Assembly: GCA_030704615.1 (NCBI GenBank)
Contig: CM060732.1
Coordinates: forward strand, 7,628,001-7,692,000
Reading direction: 5' to 3'
Length of the DNA stretch: 64,000 nt
DNA from: Takakia lepidozioides
Taxonomy: Eukaryota > Streptophyta > Takakiopsida > Takakiales > Takakiaceae
How positions within the stretch are numbered: the stretch's first letter is position 1; each line of letters starts with the position of its first letter. The position numbers were made by a program, and so were the translations under genes. Shown here piece after piece: positions 11,640 through 20,384 of the stretch. Below the pieces are notes generated by a model, which worked only from the letters and a program-made list of their open reading frames with translations, was not told the DNA's origin and searched no databases.

Positions 11640-12050
11640 AAGGTTCCTTGAACGAGGTTCCTTCCCTAGCCTGTTCCTCCCTGTGCGAGAGCTTATTTGA
11701 GAAACTGAAAGGTATTTTCTAAAAACTTGTACCTATCCAGAGCTAAGTATACCACTGAACTCTCTGTTCTTTTCTCGTTATACTATACCAGTCTTGCTAT
11801 GATACACTTTATGCCAATGTTTCATTCATGACCGGAGGAAGAGAGGATGTAGGATTCTACTCCCTTGGATAATATAATCTAAGGATAGAACTACATGGAA
11901 GAGGGGAAACCTTATGAGAAGGGGTCTGGTATGCACTCCCTTACGGGGTGAGTGCATACCACACTCCATCCGTAAGGTTCTGCCATGCCAGGGGATTGGC
12001 TGGTGGGTCCCTCTCTCTCTCTCTCTCTCTCCCTCTCCCTCTATAACTCT
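11640..12050 (+). mobile_element. Truncated 3' tail of a Penelope-like element, plus orientation
   Basis: The stretch resembles, in opposite orientation, the sequence just downstream of the Penelope-like RT gene (16,740 down to 16,440). Shared pieces are a TTCCTTCCC..CCTGTTC stretch, the hairpin with GGTATGCACTC arms, a CCAGGGG..TGG block and a closing (CT)n run. It has no coding part, so it would be a strongly 5'-truncated copy, which is usual for target-primed retroelements. Similarity upstream of the hairpin is weak. Confidence 0.5.
11928..11960. repeat. Hairpin, 11-bp arms, Penelope-like tail (plus copy)
   Basis: The arms GGTATGCACTC and GAGTGCATACC are perfect reverse complements around an 11-base loop. 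The same hairpin occurs at 16,510-16,542 and both sit beside a (CT)n/(GA)n run. Confidence 0.85.
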
Positions 12051-12388
12051 TTGGATTTCATCTGGCCTTAACCTTTTTAATTCTGGTTATTTGGTTGTTC
12101 ATCCCAATTCCCTTTTCATCCAAAACTGGATGAATTTTTTGAAGGATGATGACGCTTACTCTGCATTTTTTGGTTTTTCATCCTAATCTCCTTTCTCATC
12201 CAAATCTGGATGAAATTATTAGGATGATGACCCTTACTGTGCATAAATCTTGGTTTATCATTTGTTTTCTTTTTTTTCATCCAAACGGGATGAATTCCAT
12301 GAATGATGGTGACCTATTTTAATCCAGGAGAGAGTAATTTTACCATCATTTATTATAAATGATGGCAGTTATTAAACTTGAGCCTATA

Positions 12389-12401
12389 CCCTAACCCTAA
12401 A
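12389..12401 (+). repeat. Two plant-telomere-like units
   Basis: CCCTAACCCTAAA, about two units of the plant telomeric repeat (one base short of two perfect CCCTAAA). It lies about 350 bp beyond the Penelope-like tail and in the orientation expected if an element had been primed from a telomeric G-strand. It is short enough to be chance. Confidence 0.4.
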
Positions 12402-13201
12402 AGTTACCTTTTTAATGGATGTCATCCATTGACAAGTGCATCTCCTGCTAGAATGCGACTTTTCATCCCCCCTGGATGAAAAATCGGGGATCTGTGCCCT
12501 AAGCAGGTCGACACCTTTCACAGCACAGAGCTCGTGCTTCAGGGATCCTTGATGATGCGTCGTGTAAATCTGCTCCCCAACTGCTGCATGGTACCCGTGA
12601 TGGCTGGCTCTTGGGATGCGCATTGGCGGTTATGCAGATTCTTCTCTGGCAGGTGACAAAGCGATGATTGTTTTGCTCCGACCCTCATGGTTCTTTTTAA
12701 TTGCAGCGGCGCTTTTACTCCTCGTTGGGAAGTACTCTACCCCTATTTATCTACAGGTTACATATGGCTCTTTCACTTTGTATGAGCTCTTCTCTATCTA
12801 TGAACCCTTCTGCTGTGATTGTGTTCTGTTGGAGACGATCTGTTGGACGCCATGGCGCAGGGCATACCGCAAACACTCAAGATCTTTTGAGGTTACCCTT
12901 GCTTGAATTGTGATCTGTACATGCTTTAGAATTCAGCACTGACATGGATAGCAACTGTGAAGACCTGCCACTCACCTGATGCATCCTCACTAACACACAT
13001 CTTTATGTGGTGGTTTTTGGGATGGGCACAGGTGAGGGTCTTCACTTGTCTTGAATTCTTGAAGCTTGCAGAGTCTGATTCTTGCATAAGGGATTGCTGC
13101 TACCGCCTGAAGCTGCTGATGCCAGTTGCTGTTTCAAATCTGCCACCTTGCTGCCTCAAAACGGCTTCAAGTCGGCTGTAATGAGGATCACCTTCTTACT
13201 C

Positions 13202-14467
13202 CTTACCCTTGCTTTTGGTTCTTGATGGTTCTGATGTTTTGGAGTTAAGACACACAAGGGACTTCATAGAAAACAAAATCTCTACTGAAGGCTCTGGTTG
13301 TTTTCAACACAGGTATAGGGCTGCAGCTATAACTCTGGCCGCATGGAAACTAGGCTCTGAAATGAAACATCATGGCCTGGCTCGGAAGATAGACCTTGTC
13401 TGATAGCAAACATTCTTCAAGGCTCTCATATCACCGTGATTTCATTGCATGATAGGGGACAGAGGTTTCTGAGTTCCTTTCTTTAACTGGCAGAGCTTTT
13501 TATGAGGCTTGTCATTCATTTGCAATGCTATTGTACCTTCAGGCTGGCTGTTTTTTTAGGAAGGCGACTTATTCAAAAACTGGATTCTAAAACAATAACC
13601 TTTCGACAAGTAGCCTAGCATGACAGTTTTAAATACTCTTTCATGGCCTAAACCTGGTCATGATACACCTTGCTAGGTGTAGAGATATTCGTACTTAGAT
13701 AAAACTAAGCAAGAAAGACACTTGTTGCTTGAAGGGCTTGGTTCTGGAGATTATCTCCATACCTGCAAATCTGGTTTCTGAAATGAAGGTACAATCTGCA
13801 AGTATAGGGGAATTTTTTATTAAACCATGGTGCTTTCATGATATGATTGACCTGGAATTCTGAGTTATTCATTTTTTACCCTGGCAGAGCTGTTTATGAG
13901 GCCCCGGAATACCAATCCAGGCTTGCATATGCCTGAAAAAACTCAGCCCCGTTTCTACTATATGAATCTTGCATGTGTCTTGGCACTGATAGAGGTTTCA
14001 AGCCAACACAGGATGCCTTTTTAGGAAGATGAATGGCTCAAGAACTAGATTATGTAAGGCTTGACCCATGTCAACAAAAAATGAGGAATCATTATGTCAA
14101 CAGGCAAATGCTTAAGACATGTATGGCTTGTTGTTTCAATTGCAATTTAAAGTACAATGTGCTTGGCTCTCAAGATTTATCTCCAGACCTGCAATCTGGT
14201 TTTTGAAATGATGTTACAATCGGCAAGTATGGTGGTGATCGTTGTATGTCAAACTATGGTGCTTTCATAATATGATTGACCAAGAATCCCACCCTCCCAC
14301 CCTGTTTTTTTCAGATACCCTGAAATGTAATGGGATATTCAAATGAGATGGTAAACATGGAAGTGGTTGTTAGATGGTGCCCCGTAAAGGGCTGCATTGT
14401 CTTTCAATGACAATGACCTTAGTGGTCTTGTCCATGTCTTGACATGACATGTATATCTTCCCTCTCT
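13202..14467 (+). repeat. Long direct repeat, copy 2 (about 1.27 kb)
   Basis: Partner of 9,765-11,036, offset 3,437 bp at the left end. The few indels include a small one at the start (GATGACCACTTCTACATG against GATGGTTCTGATG). It ends where a CT microsatellite begins. Confidence 0.85.
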
Positions 14468-14602
14468 CTCTCTCTCTCTCTCTCTGTCTTTTGTCACTCC
14501 CCCAAGAAAAAAAATGCAGAGAGGGAGAGAGGGGGCAGAAGACAGGGGGCAGAAGAGAGAGAGAGAGAGAGGCGGAGAGAGGGGAGAGAGACAGGGCTTG
14601 TC
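14461..14602. repeat. CT and GA microsatellites facing each other
   Basis: A (CT)n run at 14,461-14,485 and GA-rich runs up to 14,602 are imperfect reverse complements. Short open frames here are low-complexity and not genes. Confidence 0.85.
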
Positions 14603-16440
14603 TTGACAAGTATATTCAAGGACCAGTCTTCTCCAGATCTGGTCTTTGCAATTTTAGGACAAAAAACAACTTTGAAAAAGCACTATCACTAGTTTTATCA
14701 GTGCTGTGATTTCATTATGACCAAATCTTTGTCAACAATCATGTTCAGTTCTTTCTAAGAGCTTAACATCCTCCTTAATCCACGCCCATGAGAGATGGGT
14801 GGGTGGGTGGGATGTTTTATCAATTATAACACAGATCAAACATTCTTATGTACATCAGCCTTTTTATTAGTTTGCTTTCCTGCTAGGTATTTTGCCATAC
14901 CCATTCTAAGAGTCTAACACCCCCCTTACTTCCCAAAAGAGGGTGGGTGGGTGGTTGTTTGGGCACTTAGAATGTCACTCAGGGCAGATTCCTAAAAAAT
15001 GTATTAGATACAAAGGTCTCTGGCAACTTATAAAGTTACCATCTATCCTAGGAATCTGAAAAAACAGCAGCATACATCAGATAAAATGGCCAAAGGTAGC
15101 TTATCTCCAGTAAAGCTACACTTCTTCAAGAATCTGAAAAGCAGCAACCTCCATGAACTTTCAATTCATTGCTGCTGGAGGTTAGACAAAAACATGTGTT
15201 GCATGCATTTTAAAAGCGGTAATCAACTTAGAATGTAAATCAGAGCAGCTTCCTAACCCTTGTACATCTTTGCAAAGGTAGGATCAGGCTATCTGAAGTC
15301 CAAAGCAATCTCAGCTTTTACCCTCCTCTGACATGTAGAACAGCAAGGTGATTGTTGCTACACCTTACAGTGCTATCTCTACAGTGTGTCAGCCATTTCA
15401 AAATTGTTGCAAACTTTTTGCCATAGACAGACTATTAGGTATCGTGCTTTCTCATTTCTAAGAGCCTAGAACCAAGAACCACCCATAAGGCACCCAAAGA
15501 TGGTAGGCGGGTTGATTTTTTGGCGCTTAGCATGTTCCTCAAAGCAGTTTCCTAATACCTGTCCTGTACTAAGAAAAATACAGCAGCCACAGTGCCAAGC
15601 TATCTGCATTCAACAGGGCTACTAGCTGACAGTAAAATCTGAGATATCAAGCAATGACATGACAGTAGTTACGGAGACATTATACTGTCTGAGAACAGCA
15701 GCTCATATCCTCTGTCATTCAGGTCTGAAGTATTGAGCATGCAAAACACTAGAACCAGGCCTGGGTTTCTACTTCCCTTAAAAAGCCTTTCAATCCAAAG
15801 CCTGCCCTCACATGGTGGGCTCGAGTCACCCTTGCTTCCTGCAACATGTGGCAGCATCCTTCCTTTCCTCATCTTTGTATAGAGTAGCTTAACGTATCAT
15901 GAAAATCACAGCACCCTTACCTATGCCCGTCCCAAGAACCCACCACAAAGGTGCCAGTTAGTGAGGATGCATCAGGTATCATGTGCGTGCTTGCTATCGC
16001 TGTCAAACATGCTATGGAAAGCAAACAAAGATGTGTGCAACCACTACAATCTTTAAGACTTGTGGAAGCAACGCAGCTTGAGCCATTTGATCCCACTCGC
16101 GATACGCAGCAGAAAAAAACAGGTAATGCGAGTAAGGGAGAGAAATTGCTCCTGTTATAGCCATGGCAATCATCTTAGGTTTTCTAGGAGTAAATGCTGC
16201 TGGCAGGAATGAGGAGCGCCAAGGTGTAATTCGCCGTCTTCTATAATCAAAACACCATGCAGGTGTCTCCTCCCGCAGTTCCCAAAGAGCTGCATTGCTG
16301 TGAGATGATGCCTGGAACCCTAAAATCTAGAAGGTTGCTTGTGGGCATGGATGGATGCTTAATTTGCATCCAGATTCCATTCGTCCTTTCAGATTTAATA
16401 TATCAGTTAATCGCAGAATTTGAATGAAAATTCCCCAGGA
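14603..16440. other. Non-coding degenerate repeats
   Basis: No convincing gene. Diverged repeats recur near 14,750, 14,905, 15,225 and 15,460. They share pieces such as TCTAAGAGCTTAAC, GGGTGGGTGGG and CTTAGAATGT..CAG.GCAG.TTCCTAA, spaced about 150-300 bp. A 69-codon frame at 15,951-16,160 has no recognisable features and is left uncalled. Confidence 0.5.
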
Positions 16441-16509
16441 TTTAGAGAGAGAGAGAGAGAGCCCACCATCCAACCCCTGGTATGGTAGCTCCCTTTGCAG
16501 GGTGAGTGT

Positions 16510-16542
16510 GGTATGCACTCACCCCGAAAGGGAGTGCATACC
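16510..16542. repeat. Hairpin, 11-bp arms, Penelope-like tail (minus copy)
   Basis: GGTATGCACTC and GAGTGCATACC around an 11-base loop, next to a GA run at 16,446-16,460. It is in inverted orientation relative to 11,928-11,960, with about 110 bp of shared flank. Confidence 0.85.
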
Positions 16543-16742
16543 AGACTCAATCACTGCATAAAATCAACTCTCTTCCCTACTATGTAGCTTGAACTTTTGT
16601 ATATAGTTCAAATGACCCTACATTCTCTCAAATACCTGTTATGATTTTAGTTCAGGAGTTACCTTCTAGTGTTTTAGTCAACTCCTCAATCTCATAGAAC
16701 AGGTCCGGGAAGGAATTTCCAGTAAGGAATCTGATCATAAGG

Positions 16743-19100
16743 TTAAAAGATCTTATATGGGTTAAAGCCATTCTTTACCAAGGCTTTACCTAAGATCTTT
16801 AATTCTTCCAGGGCAAAAAAGAAGTTACTGGAAAGGTACAAAATCGGAAGTGCTTGAGAACAGACCACATTGTATGACTGCTTTACAGGTATGTTTGAAA
16901 AGCATTGAATATACTGTGTATAAGGGCAAGGAAGTTTCCTTCTCTTGTCAAATTTCTTGAAAGAGAATTCCCCAGTGACATGATTAGTAATTGACAAGTG
17001 GAGGTTCATGAAACATACCTCACTGCCAAGCTCAGAGTCATGTGGGGCTGTATGGATGATATCAGGTTGAATTTCCACAACATTCAAGGGGTAAATCCAC
17101 CATGGATTTTCCATATCCCTTGTGGATGAAGGATCCAGAAACTGGCATGCCCTTCCGACATTGACCCAGCATAGATCGTCAATATAACGAAAAACATAAC
17201 GGAATCTGGCCATCAAAGCCGTTTGTCCAAGTTTCGCTAATCTTTGGATAAACTTGATTTCATAAGAGAGGAAGTAGATATTACACCATAGTGGAGAGCA
17301 TGAAAATCCCATTGGGATACCAGAAATCTGCTTCCACACTCTGTCACCCAGACAGATGTAGCAATGGTGCATAAGCCAAAGGTGCAGATTGACTAACCTT
17401 TGTTCAGAAGGTCTTATCCGAGTTCCTCCTTTAGGTGCAGCAGGCCCCCATCTTGCATTTCCAAAAGTATTCTTTGCTGGGTTGTATTTAACCCACAGTA
17501 GGTGTGAACTCCTCGTATGTTGTGTGTGGTATTGCTGAAAGGCAATTTTAACCACAAACTGTAGGGCATCCCCAAGATTGTCTTCTCCTGAAAGTGGGAT
17601 ATTCTCATAACACCTCGTGATATCAGCGACAAAAATGTCATGAATCCTCTCAGGTAAGTTCAAGGTGAAGTCCATGATTGAGTCAATGATCCAGTACATA
17701 GATGTGGCAACTTTCATGAGTCTACCATATGTATCAGTTCTGGTTTTGACCCACATTTTGATCAGGAGTAACACTTGTAAAAAAGCTTGAGTAAGCAACT
17801 GATCCAGCAAACTGAAAATGCTATTATGGGCATTCGCAATCCATCTGTACTTTTTCTTATGGAGCTTGTATGTACCCATAAGGTATGGTAGCTTTTGAGA
17901 TTGTACAGGGATTTCAGGGAGAATCTCTTGCAGCTGCAATAGCAAGTCATTGATCACCAAGGAAGGTGGAGACCATACCTGCCCTGTTACGCATGGTAGA
18001 AAGTCTTTTCTCATCAATCTTTGGTAGGCCTGCAATCTGATGTGCCTTATGCATAGAAAGCACACATTATTGTTGGCTTTATCTAGCCCAGAAATGAAAA
18101 GATGTGACTGGATCCACGTCAGTTCATCCTTGACATTTGATTGAGCTAAAGGGTTACCTTCATCTCTTTTGAAACAGGAGTGTTTATGTCCAGCCCGTTG
18201 TTTGAGGGTCATCCAACAGTTATCCTTTATCCGCTGCATAGCCACTTGTTTCCAAGAAGCTTGTGGATCCACTCTCAGGAGATCACAACAGTCATCAAAA
18301 GCAGTTGACACCACTGTAACTACCTCCTTCAAAACTGTTTTCCTTAAGGGAATGTGGTTCAAACCTTGCTGCATCATGGCTTTCAGCCTAGGATGTCTGA
18401 TCAGATTTAAATCCATAGATCTGACATGAGAAACATGTTTAGTTCCCTGCAAATGGAATTCCAGAGCCGTTTCTATATCCAAAAAAATTCTGAATCTGGG
18501 TAGTCGTTGACATGCACACTCAGAGACTGAAAAAACTTCCTTATCAAAGAAAAAATCCCTAAACACAGTAGCAGGTCTATAGAGCTCTGAACCACAATGT
18601 TCATGATATTTCCAGCCAAAGATCAAGTCATCTACTTTGGAACTTAACTCAGTTTGTTCCACAAAATCCGAGGCATCTTTGATTAGTTTTTTTGTATTCA
18701 CCCATTCCATAGCCCTGTTAGGGTAGAGCATATGGATGTATCCAGCCGGGGCAGGGCCCTCAGTCACTTTCAGGAATTTCCTTCCATGGCCATGGGTTTC
18801 CACTGTTCTTGTTTTTTCCTCAACTTCAGGTACAACATCTGCAAGAAAGTCCAGAACACATACCATGTGGTGGTTAGATTCCTCCCCAATTTGCAAAGTC
18901 ACGTCGCTTAATGGGAGAAGCAACTTGGATCCGTGAATTGACATGGTTAGATGATGAGCTCCCAATGTTAACAGTAGGGCCTGATGCCTCCGTGGAGCTG
19001 GAAGGAGTTCTTGGAGAGGGTAATCTGCCAAAATACGATCCCATCCCTCTGCCTCTTTGTCCTCTTCCTGCAGGAGGCGTTCCTCTTCATCTGGTAGCAC
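16743..19100 (-). CDS. Penelope-like reverse transcriptase (ORF3)
   Basis: 785 residues. The RT domain occupies roughly residues 380-780. Motifs in order are MGTYKLHKKKYRWIANAHNS (the K-HK..R.I..S region typical of Penelope-like RTs), FVADITRCYENIPL (motif A), QISGIPMGFSCSPLWCNIYF (motif B), FRYIDDLCWVN (motif C, with both catalytic Asp) and a thumb with KRRKLPCPYTQYIQCFSNIP. No GIY-YIG nuclease follows. The first 370 residues are an N-terminal extension with Cys-rich patches. The frame is open throughout and the catalytic residues are present, so this is the least damaged gene in the window. It overlaps the end of ORF2 by 14 bp in another phase. Confidence 0.82.
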   Translation of the reverse strand: MLPDEEERLLQEEDKEAEGWDRILADYPLQELLPAPRRHQALLLTLGAHHLTMSIHGSKLLLPLSDVTLQIGEESNHHMVCVLDFLADVVPEVEEKTRTVETHGHGRKFLKVTEGPAPAGYIHMLYPNRAMEWVNTKKLIKDASDFVEQTELSSKVDDLIFGWKYHEHCGSELYRPATVFRDFFFDKEVFSVSECACQRLPRFRIFLDIETALEFHLQGTKHVSHVRSMDLNLIRHPRLKAMMQQGLNHIPLRKTVLKEVVTVVSTAFDDCCDLLRVDPQASWKQVAMQRIKDNCWMTLKQRAGHKHSCFKRDEGNPLAQSNVKDELTWIQSHLFISGLDKANNNVCFLCIRHIRLQAYQRLMRKDFLPCVTGQVWSPPSLVINDLLLQLQEILPEIPVQSQKLPYLMGTYKLHKKKYRWIANAHNSIFSLLDQLLTQAFLQVLLLIKMWVKTRTDTYGRLMKVATSMYWIIDSIMDFTLNLPERIHDIFVADITRCYENIPLSGEDNLGDALQFVVKIAFQQYHTQHTRSSHLLWVKYNPAKNTFGNARWGPAAPKGGTRIRPSEQRLVNLHLWLMHHCYICLGDRVWKQISGIPMGFSCSPLWCNIYFLSYEIKFIQRLAKLGQTALMARFRYVFRYIDDLCWVNVGRACQFLDPSSTRDMENPWWIYPLNVVEIQPDIIHTAPHDSELGSEVCFMNLHLSITNHVTGEFSFKKFDKRRKLPCPYTQYIQCFSNIPVKQSYNVVCSQALPILYLSSNFFFALEELKILGKALVKNGFNPYKIF

Positions 19101-19767
19101 CTCTTCCTCTAGTTCCTCCTGAAGATGATCTAGAGTTGGGATTCTCTTGTCTCTGTCTTTTAGCCGGTAACTTGGGAAGGCTATCAGTGAAGCTCCCTGG
19201 TTTAATCAGCTTCTCAATATACCTGGGTCCTTTTGCATCCCCCAAGTCAGCCAATAATTTAGCTTGAGGGTTGTCAGCATATTCCTTTACAGCCCTCATC
19301 ATCATTTCTCTGGTAAACAGAAATGTGATTTGAGCCATAATAGCAGGTCTGGCCACCTTTAGAAGCCAGAACATAAAGCTCTGAAACTTCCCTTTCATGG
19401 AAGGATACTGCTGGTCAGGAAGTAACACACCCAGGTGGTTCAGCATATACCAAATCACTTGATCGAACCATGCCACACTGCCTTGACATCCACTTTTGGC
19501 CCGAGGGTTGCAATTGCAACGAAAATAAGGCCTGTGCCAATTGAATAACTGACTCTTATGATTTTTGGACCTAATCATGCCAGTAGGCATCTCATTCTTG
19601 GTCCTGATCGAAATCCCATCAGCATTCTCACAATGTTTATGGTAGAAGGTCCTCATAGGCCATGCTACAGCAAGGTTAATCTTTTTCAGGTGTTGTATCC
19701 CAAGCACAGCATCATCCTCACATTTCTTGTATTCAGCGTAAATAAGGTTACCCCACTTACTCCACAT
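19087..19767 (-). CDS. Penelope-like element ORF2, unknown function
   Basis: 226 residues beginning at the ATG that directly follows the TAA of ORF1. It contains a Cys cluster (FRCNCNPRAKSGCQG), an amphipathic middle and a basic, Ser/Arg/Gly-rich tail ending near GGTRGRGATR, consistent with nucleic-acid binding. I do not recognise a family. Its last 14 bases overlap the start of the RT ORF, so translation of the RT could depend on reinitiation or frameshifting, or a single-base lesion may have split one long protein. Confidence 0.6.
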   Translation of the reverse strand: MWSKWGNLIYAEYKKCEDDAVLGIQHLKKINLAVAWPMRTFYHKHCENADGISIRTKNEMPTGMIRSKNHKSQLFNWHRPYFRCNCNPRAKSGCQGSVAWFDQVIWYMLNHLGVLLPDQQYPSMKGKFQSFMFWLLKVARPAIMAQITFLFTREMMMRAVKEYADNPQAKLLADLGDAKGPRYIEKLIKPGSFTDSLPKLPAKRQRQENPNSRSSSGGTRGRGATR

Positions 19768-20325
19768 TTATGCTGAAATCGGAGCTAGTAGATTGAGGTT
19801 GGACTGTGAGTGCCACATCATGTGGTCTTTCTGTGCCAGATCCAACTCCACAGCCCTTGGTGGGCATCCAGGTACAAATGGCAGAAAGCCAGGAGTAGCC
19901 CCTGCAATGGTACTTTGTTCCATCTGAGATTGATCAATCTGGTCACAGAACTCCAGAAATCCAGATTGGTCAGCATCATCAAGCGTGTCCACTCCTAAAA
20001 AGGTCAAGTTGGGGTCAGTGGTGTCTGTTTCAATGACCTTACCACCGATAGAGGACTGAGATAGTCCTTCATCATCATCTTCTGGGTTAGCAGCTCTCAC
20101 AGCGGTTTCTAACTTCACAGCCGTCAATTTCCAAGAGTCTTCATCCTCTTGATCTGTTCTCAAGGTCTCAGCCAGATCTCTGTGGTAATTTTGGATCCTT
20201 TGCAGATAGTTTCCATTCTTGTAGGCACATAAAGCAAGAATCATCCAATCTTCCAAAGCCAGGGTATCCAATAACAGGGTAGGATTCTCACCCGTGTTTT
20301 GACCTTCCACAATGGCATCAGTCAC
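19768..20325 (-). CDS. Penelope-like element ORF1, unknown function
   Basis: 185 residues, acidic (Glu/Asp-rich between residues 60 and 140) with no recognised domain. It ends in TAA immediately followed, in phase, by the ATG of ORF2, so ORF1 and ORF2 may once have been one protein or may be a tight stop-start pair. The first Met at 20,325 lies only 60 bp from the divergent ATG of family gene A at 20,385. Confidence 0.55.
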   Translation of the reverse strand: MTDAIVEGQNTGENPTLLLDTLALEDWMILALCAYKNGNYLQRIQNYHRDLAETLRTDQEDEDSWKLTAVKLETAVRAANPEDDDEGLSQSSIGGKVIETDTTDPNLTFLGVDTLDDADQSGFLEFCDQIDQSQMEQSTIAGATPGFLPFVPGCPPRAVELDLAQKDHMMWHSQSNLNLLAPISA

Positions 20326-20384
20326 CCCTCTCGTGCCCTTTCCATCTACACTCTTCGCCCCTTTTCCCTGTCTCTGTTCTTCTT

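Larger units (their letters stand above)
11037..13201. other. Spacer between the long repeats: Penelope-like tail, telomere-like units, no gene
   Basis: No protein-coding signal. It contains sequence resembling the 3' region of the Penelope-like element (about 11,640-12,050), a (CT)n run, three imperfect repeats of the type TTCATCCAAATCTGGATGAA between 12,100 and 12,300, and CCCTAACCCTAAA at 12,389-12,401. Near 12,890-12,940 a short degenerate echo of the start of the long direct repeat is visible. Confidence 0.5.
16441..20340 (-). mobile_element. Penelope-like retroelement, endonuclease-less type
   Basis: Three consecutive minus-strand ORFs (20325-19768, 19767-19087, 19100-16743), then a 300-bp 3' region with a hairpin (16,510-16,542) and a (GA)n run. 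The RT has Penelope-like features, and no GIY-YIG endonuclease is visible at either end. That fits the Athena/Coprina-type elements, which lack it and are known from rotifers, fungi, protists and early plants and can attach to telomere ends. ORF1 and ORF2 are separated only by an in-frame TAA and ORF2 overlaps ORF3 by 14 bp. The right limit is where the family-A gene starts. Confidence 0.75.

Noticed and set aside
12008-12040. CT run and neighbouring repeats as a CRISPR-like array
   Set aside because: Simple microsatellite in eukaryotic DNA with no spacer structure.
9765-14467. The 1.27-kb repeats as LTRs of a retrotransposon
   Set aside because: No TG..CA ends, primer-binding site, purine tract or target duplication could be seen, and the inside is non-coding.
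14370-14709. Ser/Leu- and Arg/Glu-rich short frames
   Set aside because: Pure translation of CT/GA microsatellites.
15951-16160. 69-codon frame
   Set aside because: Short, no motif, inside degenerate non-coding repeats.
16241-16560. Hammerhead ribozyme in the Penelope-like 3' region
   Set aside because: Looked for CTGATGA plus GAAA core elements on both strands near the hairpin and found none.
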